A DNA stretch of 64,000 bases from IDS-8 sp040902105 (GTDB lineage: Bacteria > Pseudomonadota > Gammaproteobacteria > Steroidobacterales > Woeseiaceae): the NCBI GenBank assembly GCA_040902105.1, contig JBBDXW010000025.1, positions 1-64,000 on the forward strand, given 5' to 3'. Under the pieces are notes generated by a model. It saw only the letters and a list, made by a program, of their open reading frames with translations. It was not told where the DNA came from and did no database searches. Both the position numbers and the translations under genes were made by a program. This document shows positions 1 to 8,951 of the stretch, piece by piece (position 1 is the first letter of the stretch; every line of letters starts with the position of its first letter).

Positions 1-76
1 GAGCCCGCCATTGCGGGCGACCACCGCCTTCGTTCAACACCTGCGCAGGTTCGCCCGCAATGGCGGGCTCCTACAG
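1..76. repeat. REP-like palindrome pair (truncated at window edge)
   Basis: Bases 1-20 and 51-70 are a perfect 20-bp inverted repeat (GAGCCCGCCATTGCGGGCGA and its complement); the right copy continues into CTCCTACA, the complement of a TGTAGGAG terminus. Single copies of the same unit occur at 2401 and in a pair at 55338. This is the layout of GTAG-type REP elements mobilised by REP-associated transposases (RAYTs); no transposase is seen here. The pair lies upstream of the first gene. Confidence 0.75.
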
Positions 77-139
77 CGCTCGAATCCGGGCCTTGTGCAG
101 CGGCTCCCTGGTGCCAAGTCACGTGTAGAATCCCCCTCC

Positions 140-1609
140 ATGTCCCAGAAGCGATTGCATGCCACGGCCCGCATTGTGCGCAATTCGATTGCGTTGTTCG
201 CGGTCGCGGCAATGGCCAAGGGCGTCGGGTTGATCATTGCGATCATCGTGGCGCGCTATCTCGGCGCCGAAACGCTCGGCGTCTATGCCGTACTGATGGC
301 GCTGACGATGCTGTTCGAAATTGTCGCACCTATGGGCCAGCAGGATGTACTCGTCCGGGCAGTTGCACGAGCGCCTGGCTCGATGCTTCGTTTCTGGATC
401 GAGTCCAGTGTGACCACTTTCATTTTCGCGGCACTGTTTTCACTTTGCCTCGCTGCAGGCGGCCGCGCGCTCTCTCTCGAGCCTGATGTCATGCTTGCCG
501 TCGATGTAGTCGCTATCAGTCTGCCGTTTGGCGCGCTGAGCATGGTCGTTCAGGCCGTGTTCCAGGGCCTCGAACGCATGAAGTTTCTCACCTTGGCGAC
601 ATTCTTCGGAAGAATTGGCGGGCTGGCGACGCTCATTGTCATGCTGGAGCTCGGTGCCGGAGTTTATGCGGCGTTCGTCGGCCGGCTGGTCTTTCATGTT
701 TTGACGTTGGGGATTCTGGCCGTGGTCCTCGTCGGCTACGCACGATCGTCCGGTGCGGCGCCTGACTGGCGGCTCACGCCGCGATATCTGGCGGAAAACA
801 CGATTGCCGCGTTTCCGTTCGCGGGCCAGCGCATCCTGGCGGAAGCCGCGATCCGCAGCAGCGTGCTGGTCCTGCCCTTGCTGTTGACCATGCACTCCGT
901 AGGATTGTTCGATGCGGCGGACCGGATCCGACAGACAATCGCCAGCATCATTCCGATCGTCATGTTGGCTATAATGCCGGCTTTTTCGCGGGTGTTCCGC
1001 GATAGTCGCGAGCGCGCGGCCGAGCTCGTAACGTATACGATGAAGTTCCTGTTGATTGCGATTTTTCCCATGGCATTTCTGGTCGCGGCAGCGTCTCCGG
1101 CGATTATCCGGTTGCTGTACGGAAGCGGCTATGAATCCTCGGCCACGGTCCTGCAGATTGTGATCTGGTCACAGGTTTTCATGGCGGCCGATATGGTATT
1201 CAAGCAGGCCATGATCGGGAGCGACAACGAGAAAGCGATGCTGTGGCGTTCAGCCGCCAGCGTGGTACTGCAACTCTCGCTCACCGTCATTCTTACGAAG
1301 CTCTTCGGGATCCACGGTGCCGCCGCCGCCATTGTCGCCGGCGCTTTTCTCATGGCCGCTCTCGATGCCTGGTTCGTAGCGCGACACATCGTGCGCATCG
1401 ATTTCATGGCGACAGCCGCCAAGCCACTGCTCTGCGCTGCCATAGCGGGCGCGGTCGCGCTGGCGCTGGCGAAGCAGAATCTGCTGATAGTCTTTGCGGC
1501 CGCGGGAATCGCCTATGTCGGTGCCTTGTTCCTGCTGCGGGCGTTCTCGGCCGGCGAGCTGCTGCTCATGAAGAATCTCCCGGGTCACCTGTTGAAGAAT
1601 CGCCGGTAG
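140..1609 (+). CDS. wzx: Wzx-type polysaccharide flippase
   Basis: A 489-residue multi-spanning membrane protein of the MATE/MOP polysaccharide-transporter family. It should flip undecaprenyl-linked repeat units across the inner membrane. Evidence is a run of about 12-14 hydrophobic segments, with an N-terminal segment followed by ARYLGAETLGVYA, typical of Wzx and RfbX proteins. The reading frame is open back to base 11, but that part translates the REP pair, so the ATG at 140 is chosen. A sulfotransferase gene follows after 8 bp, suggesting co-transcription. It is one of two flippases in the window; the other is at 18184-19482. Confidence 0.85.
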   Translation: MSQKRLHATARIVRNSIALFAVAAMAKGVGLIIAIIVARYLGAETLGVYAVLMALTMLFEIVAPMGQQDVLVRAVARAPGSMLRFWIESSVTTFIFAALFSLCLAAGGRALSLEPDVMLAVDVVAISLPFGALSMVVQAVFQGLERMKFLTLATFFGRIGGLATLIVMLELGAGVYAAFVGRLVFHVLTLGILAVVLVGYARSSGAAPDWRLTPRYLAENTIAAFPFAGQRILAEAAIRSSVLVLPLLLTMHSVGLFDAADRIRQTIASIIPIVMLAIMPAFSRVFRDSRERAAELVTYTMKFLLIAIFPMAFLVAAASPAIIRLLYGSGYESSATVLQIVIWSQVFMAADMVFKQAMIGSDNEKAMLWRSAASVVLQLSLTVILTKLFGIHGAAAAIVAGAFLMAALDAWFVARHIVRIDFMATAAKPLLCAAIAGAVALALAKQNLLIVFAAAGIAYVGALFLLRAFSAGELLLMKNLPGHLLKNRR

Positions 1610-1617
1610 TCGATCCC

Positions 1618-2385
1618 ATGAAAGCCATCATCCTTACCTCCCAGAGATCGGGCTCCACATTCCTGCACAGCTGTCTCGATGCCCATCCGCAAATCAAGGG
1701 TTACGGCGAGCTGCTCAGGGGCGGCAACCTGCAACCGCGGAAACCGCTGCTCCGTAACCGGAAGCTGACCAAAGCCTATTGCTATATTCGGGCCCGCGCC
1801 TGGAACCCGGAACGCATCATGGACACGTACTTCGGACGCAATGAGGCGCCGATCGTGGTTTTCAAGGCCATGTATAATCACGCCGACAATCGCCGGGTAC
1901 GCAGGTACCTGGCTGAACACGAGGAAATCCGCGTGATCCATCTGCGGCGCGAAAACCTGCTGAAACAGTACGTGTCGAAGGTACTGATGGTCAAAAAACG
2001 CGGGGAGCGGCCATGGCAACCCCATACCACCTACAAGATACCGGTAGTATCGGCGCGCATCTCGCCGCGGCGGGCGATCGACGAGATGTGTAGAGTCCGC
2101 AATTCATTCATGGACTTCGAGCGGCTTCTGTCCCGACACAAGAGAATCGAGGTGGTTTACGAACGCTTGTTCAATGGGCCGACGCTGTCGAACGAAGCCT
2201 GGGCGGCCGTCAGCGAGCTGCTGGAAATCGAGCCCGCTAACGCGACCACGGATTACATCAAAATCAACCCGAACGATCTGCGCCCGATGGTGGAAAATTA
2301 TGACGAACTCGCGGCAGCGCTTGCGGGAACCGAGTTCGCGAAATATCTCGACGATGAATCCGTCGAGGCGCCGTCGCATGGTTGA
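1618..2385 (+). CDS. Sulfotransferase (NodH/Stf0-like)
   Basis: A 255-residue cytoplasmic sulfotransferase expected to move sulfate from PAPS to a sugar hydroxyl. The PAPS 5'-phosphosulfate loop TSQRSGSTFL lies at residues 7-16. The 3'-phosphate-binding segment, HLRRENLLKQYVSK, is near residue 107. The frame is open far upstream (from 1243), but that part overlaps the flippase, and the ATG at 1618, directly before the PAPS loop, fits the family. It lies 8 bp after wzx and is one of seven sulfotransferase-like genes here. The acceptor sugar cannot be told from sequence. Confidence 0.85.
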   Translation: MKAIILTSQRSGSTFLHSCLDAHPQIKGYGELLRGGNLQPRKPLLRNRKLTKAYCYIRARAWNPERIMDTYFGRNEAPIVVFKAMYNHADNRRVRRYLAEHEEIRVIHLRRENLLKQYVSKVLMVKKRGERPWQPHTTYKIPVVSARISPRRAIDEMCRVRNSFMDFERLLSRHKRIEVVYERLFNGPTLSNEAWAAVSELLEIEPANATTDYIKINPNDLRPMVENYDELAAALAGTEFAKYLDDESVEAPSHG

Positions 2386-2400
2386 TGTTTGCGCCGGGCC

Positions 2401-2427
2401 TGTAGGAGCCCGCCATTGCGGGCGACC
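2401..2427 (+). repeat. Single GTAG-type REP palindrome
   Basis: TGTAGGAGCCCGCC and the hairpin around CGCCATTGCGGGCG match the unit at 1-20 and 55338. It sits between two convergent genes (stops at 2385 and 2433), a usual REP position, and could act as a bidirectional transcript end. Confidence 0.75.
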
Positions 2428-2432
2428 GGAGG

Positions 2433-4118
2433 CTACCTGGAGGGTGGAACTCTTTGCATCCGCGCGACTTCGTAGATATCAATATCGGGACCTGGTCGCG
2501 ATCTGGGATCGGAGCGGAAGCTCTTCAGCAAGCTCACGTCCCTGTCGTTCTGCAGATCTTCGAGAAAATCCCGGCCGGCTTGTCCCATCGATCGCGAAGA
2601 TGCGAAGGCTTCGGGCCTGATAACGAGATACTCGACACCCTTATTCTTGTAGAATTCGAGGCTCTGCAATTCCGTTGGCTTGACCAGTTCGAGGTCGTAC
2701 GTGTTGCCGATGTCAACCTGCAGGACAAATCCCAGGTACTTTGCTTTCCCCGGCTCACGCGACTTGTAGTATTCGATGTTCGCGCGCATATTTTCCGGGG
2801 TGTCCTGCAACGGGACAGTGAGCTTTGTAGGCTCGATCTTCAAGCCCTCAATCATTACCCTGGAGCCTTGCGGGATATTTTCATCGAACCAGTTCCTGGC
2901 CAGAGTCCGGGTGTCCGTCTGGGTCAGAAGGTAATTATTCGCCACCGTTCGATACGCCGGGAAGCCGGCCAGGATCACTACGAACACGACCGCGGCCGCC
3001 TGCCTGAGCGAGCCGCTCCGTGGCCACACCACATCCAGCACTCTCCCGGCAAGCAAAGCCAATACGATAATGAGCGGCAGAATGTAGCGCGGAAAGAAGA
3101 GATTGGAGCCGGTGCTGGAGAAAACCAGGTAGTAAATTGCAGCGAAGGAAATCAGGATCACGTCCGTCGGAGTGCGTTTCCAGAGGGCGTAAAGGGCTCC
3201 TGCGAGCGACACAACAAGCAGCGGCCAGCCCATCGACTCGGCAATTATGCTGAGATAGTAGACGAACAGGTTGGGCGCCACCGCAGGCAGCACCTCCGCA
3301 TCGTTCTCCTCGATGACCTCCGGATCTGCTCCGACACTAATCGCTTCCCATGGTGGATTCACAATCAGCCCCGGGTTCGTGACCGCCAACACGACCACGA
3401 AAATTCCCGCTGCCCACCATAGGTCGCGCGCCAGAAACAATCGGCGGGCCCCACCATCCTGGCGACGCACGACGTAGTGATGCGCAACAAGCAGGGGTAC
3501 CAGTAGCAAAATCGCAGGCAATTTCGTCGTTGTTGCCAGAGCGGCGAACAACGCTGCCCACTTGTAATCCGAGGCCTTTCCATCGGTCACCATCCTGACT
3601 GCAAACAGCAGCGCCGCTGTCGCAAGGCAGGTCATAGGGACGTCGACCGTTATGAAATGAGAATGCTCTGTGTTCAGGAAATCTATAGTTAGAAATACCG
3701 CTGCCAGGACACCCGCGCCGATACCGTATCCGCGCACACCGAGCCGGTATGCCAGAAATACGTTGAGGGTTCCGACTACGGCGGTCGTTGCGCGGCCGAC
3801 CAGGTAAAAAACGGACGGATCGCGGGCAAAGTATCTGGCGAAATCCTGGGCCGAGTCGACAATGCCGGCCAGTTTCAATGCGACGAAGACCACGCCGTAT
3901 TCGACAAAAAGGATGTAGAAGTAGCCGCCCTTGCCGGTGCGCTCGAAATTGAAGCTGCCGGAGCCCAGCTCCAGGGCGCGGAACACTTCATGGTATTCGT
4001 CGGCCTTGAAGCTGAACGGCAGCCCGAACCAGATGCCCCAGAGCCGCAGTACGAGTGCCACTGCAAATAGCAAGGCGAGCCCGATATATACATTGTTCCG
4101 TGCCGCTGCATTTTTCAT
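2433..4118 (-). CDS. GT39/ArnT-like membrane glycosyltransferase
   Basis: A 561-residue polytopic protein of the dolichyl-phosphate-mannose mannosyltransferase/ArnT superfamily (GT39/GT83 type). These enzymes use polyprenyl-phosphate sugars on the periplasmic side. The first loop carries an acidic motif, KADEYHEVF near residue 35, where GT-C enzymes place catalytic Asp/Glu. Many hydrophobic helices fill residues 80-400 and a soluble tail of about 150 residues ends the protein. The ATG at 4118 is preferred over 4136 because GGAGGT lies 7 nt upstream of it. It is the last gene of the minus-strand export operon and could use the polyprenyl-P-sugar products of the GT2 pair at 35074-36992. Confidence 0.75.
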   Translation of the reverse strand: MKNAAARNNVYIGLALLFAVALVLRLWGIWFGLPFSFKADEYHEVFRALELGSGSFNFERTGKGGYFYILFVEYGVVFVALKLAGIVDSAQDFARYFARDPSVFYLVGRATTAVVGTLNVFLAYRLGVRGYGIGAGVLAAVFLTIDFLNTEHSHFITVDVPMTCLATAALLFAVRMVTDGKASDYKWAALFAALATTTKLPAILLLVPLLVAHHYVVRRQDGGARRLFLARDLWWAAGIFVVVLAVTNPGLIVNPPWEAISVGADPEVIEENDAEVLPAVAPNLFVYYLSIIAESMGWPLLVVSLAGALYALWKRTPTDVILISFAAIYYLVFSSTGSNLFFPRYILPLIIVLALLAGRVLDVVWPRSGSLRQAAAVVFVVILAGFPAYRTVANNYLLTQTDTRTLARNWFDENIPQGSRVMIEGLKIEPTKLTVPLQDTPENMRANIEYYKSREPGKAKYLGFVLQVDIGNTYDLELVKPTELQSLEFYKNKGVEYLVIRPEAFASSRSMGQAGRDFLEDLQNDRDVSLLKSFRSDPRSRPGPDIDIYEVARMQRVPPSR

Positions 4119-4273
4119 TATTGGCACCTCCCTCACGGCGGAAGCCTGGGCAAAACCATTGATACAGCCTGCGGCGGGAGCGATCCTCCGAAGTCCTGCA
4201 GGCTAAGATTCTCGAAAGTGTTTCGGAGAAAGGCTTGGCGGATGATCAGTCGGCTACCCTTCCGCGAGCCATT

Positions 4274-5095
4274 TTACCGGGCATCGGCCTTGTTCAGGAC
4301 GACGCCGACGATATTGGCGTTTCGCAACAACTCGAGCGCGCTCTTGAAATCGTCGCGCGTCGTTTCTCCCTCGGACGCGACCAGCAATACGCCGTCGACG
4401 AATGGCGCAATGGCCACGGCGTCATCCGCCGTAAGGACAGGAGGAAGGTCGAATATCACAATTGGATGGGGCGACGCCGATCTGAAGGACGAAATCATGT
4501 CCTGCATGCGCTTGGACGTAATGCGCTCGGACGAATCGTCCATTCGGTCCCTGTTTGCCAATACCGCGAGATTCTGCACACCCACATCCCACAGGAGATC
4601 GCGAATCGGCCTGGCGCTGTCCAGATAGGATCGCAGGCCGGGAATCTCTTGAGGCAGGCCCAGATATTCGGCGATCGAGGGATTCCGCAGGTCCAGGTCC
4701 ACCAGGTAGATTTCGTGTCCGCCGTGCGATGCGAGCGTAATAGCGAGATTGATTGCCGTGACGGTCTTGCCGGCGCCATCGTGCGCCGCGGTAATCGCCA
4801 GAGTCTTCCAGTCGTTGCCGGCAAGAGACTGCTGAATGCGCGTCCGGAGCATCTTGTAGCCCGTCAGCGCCGCTTCAGGAAACCCGTCGTGAATAATCCT
4901 GTTCCGCTCGAGGTCTTCAACTGCGGGTTCGAATTTAAGACCGGGCTGCAGCCGGAAAAGTACCGGCGCGCGCCTGTTTAAAGAAAGCGACGCGGGGTCC
5001 GTGGCGTCTGCCTCAGAACCGCCGTCGAAGCTTTGCCGTCTGGCTACCTCATGATGAAGGCTCGCCTTGCGAATCGCGTCCTCGATCTTGCTCAT
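4274..5095 (-). CDS. CpsD/CapB-type tyrosine autokinase, XrtA-associated
   Basis: A 273-residue BY-kinase cytoplasmic domain that cycles with the Wzc-like protein to control polymer length. The start MSKIEDAIRKA is typical of the exosortase-A-associated subfamily. The Walker A motif is AHDGAGKT (about residue 104), with YLVDLDLRNP as Walker A' and IVIFDLPPVL as Walker B. The protein stops soon after VVLNKADAR and has no C-terminal tyrosine cluster, unlike classical CapB/Wzc, so how autophosphorylation works here is open. It starts 24 bp after the wzc-like gene. Confidence 0.85.
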   Translation of the reverse strand: MSKIEDAIRKASLHHEVARRQSFDGGSEADATDPASLSLNRRAPVLFRLQPGLKFEPAVEDLERNRIIHDGFPEAALTGYKMLRTRIQQSLAGNDWKTLAITAAHDGAGKTVTAINLAITLASHGGHEIYLVDLDLRNPSIAEYLGLPQEIPGLRSYLDSARPIRDLLWDVGVQNLAVLANRDRMDDSSERITSKRMQDMISSFRSASPHPIVIFDLPPVLTADDAVAIAPFVDGVLLVASEGETTRDDFKSALELLRNANIVGVVLNKADAR

Positions 5096-5119
5096 CCCTG
5101 CATACCTCGGCGAATCCGT

Positions 5120-6817
5120 CTAGACCAGGGCCGCGACAAGCACAATGGATACAACCGCGGCACCTGCGGCTGTGGATCTCTTGATCCAGTTGACGCGACG
5201 ATCGTGCGCGGTCTGGACATACGGTATGACCCCCACCGGCTTAAGGGAAAAATTCGTCAGCAAATCGCCGCTGCCGCGAATGGTCGAGTCCAGAGCGTCC
5301 ACGAGGGCGGCGATGCCGATACCGGCGCCTACCGCAAGAACGAAACCGAGAAAGATAATGGCGATGCGATTCGGCTCCACCGGTATGGTAGGCAAGCCCG
5401 CCCTTTTCAGTAGCGTGAACCGCTCACCCTTATTTTCTTCTTCGAGTCGCTCCGACAGTCTTGCCCCGGTAATGCGGCGCTTGATCTCCTCGAATTCCGT
5501 CCTGGCGCTGTTGTATCCCCGGTTCAGCAGCAGCCATTCCTGCTCGACCCTCGGCGCCATGGCGACGCTGCGCTCCATATTTGTCTGGCGCTCCAGCAAC
5601 AGGGCACGGCGCTGCTCCAGCGCGGCGATTCCGGTCTGCACAGACTCGAGTCTTGCCTGCGCCGCCAGATAGGCCGGATTGTTCGGCGACCGCGGCGCCG
5701 ATTGCGCACTTTGTCCGTTATCCTCGGGAAGGGCGTCGATTGCCTTCTGCAGGCGCACCACGTCCGGATGCTCGGGCGAATAGCGTTCGAGGAGGGCGTC
5801 TCTCTGCATCTCCAGTGCCAGGCGCTGCCCTGCGACGTTGCCCATCGAGTCGCTGGAGGCGCCGCCCTGGATGATCGAGTCAATTTCTCTCTTGGTACGG
5901 ATCACGTCCGGATGCTCGGGCCCGTACCGGGACGTATATTGCAGATACAGCTGGCGCAACTCCGCCAGACGCTGCTCCGCACTGAATATCGGCTCTCCGG
6001 CCTCCGAAAATATCGTCGCGTAGGGACTGAGAGTCTGGAGTTCGGACTGGTATATCTGTTGTTCGCTGCGCAACTCGCGAAGCTGCTGATTCGTATCGGT
6101 CAACTCCTGTTCCGTACGACTCAGCAGATCCATGCTCAGGTTTACCTGGTCGGGCAACGCGTTGCCGTACTCGTCCTTGAATGCGGCGAGCTTCACTTCC
6201 ATCTCCGAGATTTCGCCGGCGAGTCGCTCTGCTTCCTGTTCGAGGAAAACTGTCGTCGTCGACGCTCTCAGCGTGCGTGACCTCAGGTTTTCATCAAGAA
6301 ACCGTTGCGTCAGTTCGGCAGCGACCTGTTGGGCCGTTTCGGCGCTCCCGTAATTGAACCCGACGACGAATGCGAACGTCGTGTCCGCCGTTCTTCCACG
6401 GACGTCCGTGACCTCCGCCGTGAGGTTCTCCAGGTACGTGGAAGCGATGAAGCGCTCCACAATCATCTCCGGCGGTTCCGACTTGCGTTCTTCAGGGAAC
6501 AGGTTGAACTTCTCGACAATTTCCGTAACGGATTCAGGCGTGTGAACGCGCTGCGCAACGATCTGAATCTGCTCGTCAACGTAACTCCGGATTGTCGTCG
6601 GGACGATGTCTTCCGGTATCGCCGGCTGTTCGATCAGTATGGTCGATTGCGATAAATAAACAGGCGGCAGTTTGAATGCGAGAATAATAGCGCCGAGCAG
6701 AATAGAGGCGCCGACGAAAATGCACAGCCATATGCGACGGCGCAGGAATTCCATTGCGTCCCTGACGGACGTCGCATCCGAACCCGAGGTCGCCTGATCG
6801 GTAGATTGAATTAACAT
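5120..6817 (-). CDS. Wzc-like polysaccharide chain-length determinant (XrtA type)
   Basis: A 565-residue inner-membrane polysaccharide co-polymerase. A Wzz domain with a first membrane helix (about residues 31-52) is followed by a long coiled-coil periplasmic part rich in Glu/Gln/Arg, a PNRIAIIFLGF helix near residue 470, and a final hydrophobic segment at the C terminus. It lacks its own kinase domain, which is supplied by the next gene. The periplasmic part carries two related segments, YGPEHPDVIRTKREID and YSPEHPDVVRLQKAID, an internal duplication. It should set chain length together with the kinase and the outer-membrane exporter. Confidence 0.88.
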   Translation of the reverse strand: MLIQSTDQATSGSDATSVRDAMEFLRRRIWLCIFVGASILLGAIILAFKLPPVYLSQSTILIEQPAIPEDIVPTTIRSYVDEQIQIVAQRVHTPESVTEIVEKFNLFPEERKSEPPEMIVERFIASTYLENLTAEVTDVRGRTADTTFAFVVGFNYGSAETAQQVAAELTQRFLDENLRSRTLRASTTTVFLEQEAERLAGEISEMEVKLAAFKDEYGNALPDQVNLSMDLLSRTEQELTDTNQQLRELRSEQQIYQSELQTLSPYATIFSEAGEPIFSAEQRLAELRQLYLQYTSRYGPEHPDVIRTKREIDSIIQGGASSDSMGNVAGQRLALEMQRDALLERYSPEHPDVVRLQKAIDALPEDNGQSAQSAPRSPNNPAYLAAQARLESVQTGIAALEQRRALLLERQTNMERSVAMAPRVEQEWLLLNRGYNSARTEFEEIKRRITGARLSERLEEENKGERFTLLKRAGLPTIPVEPNRIAIIFLGFVLAVGAGIGIAALVDALDSTIRGSGDLLTNFSLKPVGVIPYVQTAHDRRVNWIKRSTAAGAAVVSIVLVAALV

Positions 6818-6842
6818 TGCGCTGGATGTACCTGGTCGGCCG

Positions 6843-7439
6843 TTATGGCACGACGACCACGTCGCCTACGTTGAGCACGATATTCTGTTCCAATGATCGT
6901 CCTTTTTCGACGTCCTTGTAGGCGAATCGAATAGCGCTCTGCGAACCATCACCGTTGCGTCGCAGGACGACAATATCGTTCAGGGCTGCAAAGGCAGTGG
7001 TCCCACCGGCCATGCTCAATGCCTGCATCACGTCGACGCGAGGATTGACGACAAACTCGCCGGGATTATTTACCTGGCCCAGCACGTAGATCTTATTTCC
7101 GAGAATGCTCTTGACTGTAACCGTGACCACAAGGTCAGGAATGTACTTCTGCAGGCTGGCACTGATCTCATCACGCAGGTCGCTGACGGTCTTTCCGGTC
7201 GCATCGAGATCGCCGACAAGCGGAAACGAAAATCTCCCATCCGGTCGCACCAGGACTTCCCGCTGCAGGTCTTCTTCCTTCCAGACCGAGATTTCCAGAA
7301 TATCGCCGGGCTGGACCGTGTAGGCTCTGTCCACGGGCTCCTGGCCCATCGCTGAACTGGCAAACCCCGTACTCAAGGCGAGTAACGCGATGTATTTGAA
7401 AGAATTTCGCATGAGCAATGTCAATGTTGTCGATTTCAT
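6843..7439 (-). CDS. wza: Wza-type outer-membrane polysaccharide export protein (short form)
   Basis: A 198-residue export protein with a signal peptide (hydrophobic stretch, then FASSAMGQEP). The Poly_export domain follows (YTVQPGDILEISVW), then an SLBB domain (KIYVLGQVNNPGEF). Full Wza has about 380 residues; this short form is typical of exosortase-A EPS operons. No lipobox cysteine is seen, unlike classical Wza. The ATG at 7439 has no clear ribosome-binding site; an in-frame ATG at 7412 is an alternative. First gene of the operon wza-wzc-kinase-GT39. Confidence 0.88.
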   Translation of the reverse strand: MKSTTLTLLMRNSFKYIALLALSTGFASSAMGQEPVDRAYTVQPGDILEISVWKEEDLQREVLVRPDGRFSFPLVGDLDATGKTVSDLRDEISASLQKYIPDLVVTVTVKSILGNKIYVLGQVNNPGEFVVNPRVDVMQALSMAGGTTAFAALNDIVVLRRNGDGSQSAIRFAYKDVEKGRSLEQNIVLNVGDVVVVP

Positions 7440-7456
7440 GCCGTTATAGTATGCGA

Positions 7457-7482
7457 TTAGTCCTGTGCAGACTAGGGACTAA
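7457..7482. promoter_or_regulatory. Palindromic operator candidate upstream of wza
   Basis: TTAGTCC-N12-GGACTAA is a perfect 7-bp inverted repeat. It lies 18 bp upstream of the wza ATG and just upstream of a -10-like TACTAT on the minus strand, where it would overlap the -35 region. The position suits a dimeric regulator of the export operon. The regulator is unknown. Confidence 0.45.
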
Positions 7483-7560
7483 GCCCGCCGATCTGCCGCC
7501 ACTAAGGGCAGAATAAGCGAGTTCCTGCAGCGATTATTGCAAGGCGTTGCGCCAGGTCGC

Positions 7561-7577
7561 TGGCACACGCCTGGCAT
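7561..7577 (+). promoter_or_regulatory. Sigma-54 (RpoN) promoter candidate
   Basis: TGGCAC-N5-TGGCAT keeps the invariant GG and GC doublets with exactly 10 bases between them, as in the -24/-12 consensus TGGCAC-N5-TTGCA. Transcription would start near 7587 and read to the gene at 7804, giving a leader of about 215 nt. RpoN control of EPS genes together with the PrsK/PrsR two-component system is known in exosortase-A bacteria. Confidence 0.5.
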
Positions 7578-7803
7578 TAAAACCGCCTGGCGTTTACATA
7601 ATCCGTTCAGTCCGTGGCGCATCGTTTTGGACCAAGCTTCGAGTCTAGTCGAACTGCCCCCACCGTTCGCGTACGAAGTTCACAGACGGCCGTGCGAGAC
7701 AATTGGCCAAACCGCGTATGTCCTGACGAAGCAGATACCGTAGAATGTGCGCCGCCCGTGACCTGAATCGAGTTGGCTACGAGCGTAACGAGTTGCTGCC
7801 AGT

Positions 7804-8733
7804 ATGACTTTCTCGACTATCGCAGATTATTGTCGACAAGCACAAAGGAGGCTCGATGAACTCGTCACGGATTCTTCCGAGCTTGCCGCGTGGTTCGACC
7901 TGGCCGCGGTTGCCGAGAGCGTCTGCAGCCTGTGGCAATACCGCGGGTACAATAATGTCCCACCAGAGATATCTGCGATCTGGGCACAAGTCCACGAACA
8001 GTTCGGCAAAAAGGACGCTGGCCTGTTCAACCGGATGCTCTTGTACAAGCTGATATCGACATCCGCGCCAAGGCTTCTGAAGGCTGACTTGCCTCAACGA
8101 ATTGTTCACGATTACGAGGAGGCGTTTGACCGCATCCTGCGCAAACTGGAGATGCTGCCATCGCCTTATAGCGATCCGGACGATGACGTTTTTCTAAAGG
8201 ACCTGGGAATAAGTGCGCAGACTGTTTTTGTGGCCGGATACTACGTGTTGAATCCGGGAAAGCGGATAAATCGAAAGCTCCTATTCTCAGGAGGATTGGG
8301 TCAGTTTCTCAGGTTCTTCTGGCTAAGCGTCCTCAAATATCGCCGCACCGGGCCCTTCCTGCTTGCTCATTGCCACGACGATCACAAGGCAAAGTTTACG
8401 CCTGAGGGACGGGTTGAAACGTTTAAGACCATTGTGGAGTTTTTGATCAGACGTCCGGAATACAAGGCTGTTGTTGGTTCTGCCTGGTATTACGATCCGG
8501 TGCTGCGATCGATCAGCCCCCATCTCGCTTACGTCAGACACCTCCCGGAAGCAAACGGGGCGTACTTTTTTCGCGGGCTCCCGACAATGCACAACGGCGT
8601 GTTCACGTCGAAGTCGCGTCGACGGCTATTTGAAGATGGGAAATATGTACCTAGAAATTACACCATGGTGTGGCCCAGGGACCGGCTCATTTCATGGGCT
8701 GCAAGGTTGGCCGAGGGGACGACCCAACCGTAA
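7804..8733 (+). CDS. Conserved-looking hypothetical protein of the EPS locus
   Basis: A 309-residue protein that I do not recognise. It has no signal peptide and no clear membrane helix. Its composition is normal for a soluble enzyme, with many Trp/Tyr/Arg. The central segment FLLAHCHDDHKAKFTPEG is rich in His and Asp and could bind a metal or be an active site. A Tyr/Arg-rich segment, SAWYYDPVLRSISPHL, follows. The ATG at 7804 has only a weak ribosome-binding site. It stands alone on the plus strand behind a sigma-54-like promoter and opposite the wza operon, so a role in EPS synthesis or modification is inferred from context only. Confidence 0.6.
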   Translation: MTFSTIADYCRQAQRRLDELVTDSSELAAWFDLAAVAESVCSLWQYRGYNNVPPEISAIWAQVHEQFGKKDAGLFNRMLLYKLISTSAPRLLKADLPQRIVHDYEEAFDRILRKLEMLPSPYSDPDDDVFLKDLGISAQTVFVAGYYVLNPGKRINRKLLFSGGLGQFLRFFWLSVLKYRRTGPFLLAHCHDDHKAKFTPEGRVETFKTIVEFLIRRPEYKAVVGSAWYYDPVLRSISPHLAYVRHLPEANGAYFFRGLPTMHNGVFTSKSRRRLFEDGKYVPRNYTMVWPRDRLISWAARLAEGTTQP

Positions 8734-8951
8734 GGCCATGTTGCGCGTACGTCCATGGCTTCAGTAGGCTCTGAAGCTTCCCCGTCAAGTCCACAAATCT
8801 AAAGCAGGGTTTCCGGCCATTGATGAAATGCGACAGGTACGTATGCAGAATGTCTGCGCTGAGGAGCGCCGCCGCGATCAGCTCTGCGCCGGTCGAGTAC
8901 GCAAGTCGACCTCTGCGGTACACCACGTAGAGGTCCCGATGATTGTGTCTG

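Larger units (their letters stand above)
7440..7803. other. Divergent intergenic region between wza and the 7804 gene
   Basis: These 364 bases separate two divergent genes. They hold a palindrome near the wza start (7457-7482) and a sigma-54-like promoter reading rightwards (7561-7577). No convincing coding region is seen in the remainder. Confidence 0.6.

Noticed and set aside
1243..1617. N-terminal extension of the first sulfotransferase
   Set aside because: It lies inside the flippase gene in another frame and has the composition of a shadow frame.
2454..3422. Long plus-strand reading frame opposite the GT39 gene
   Set aside because: Arg/His/Gln-rich antisense shadow of a clear membrane protein; no recognisable domain.
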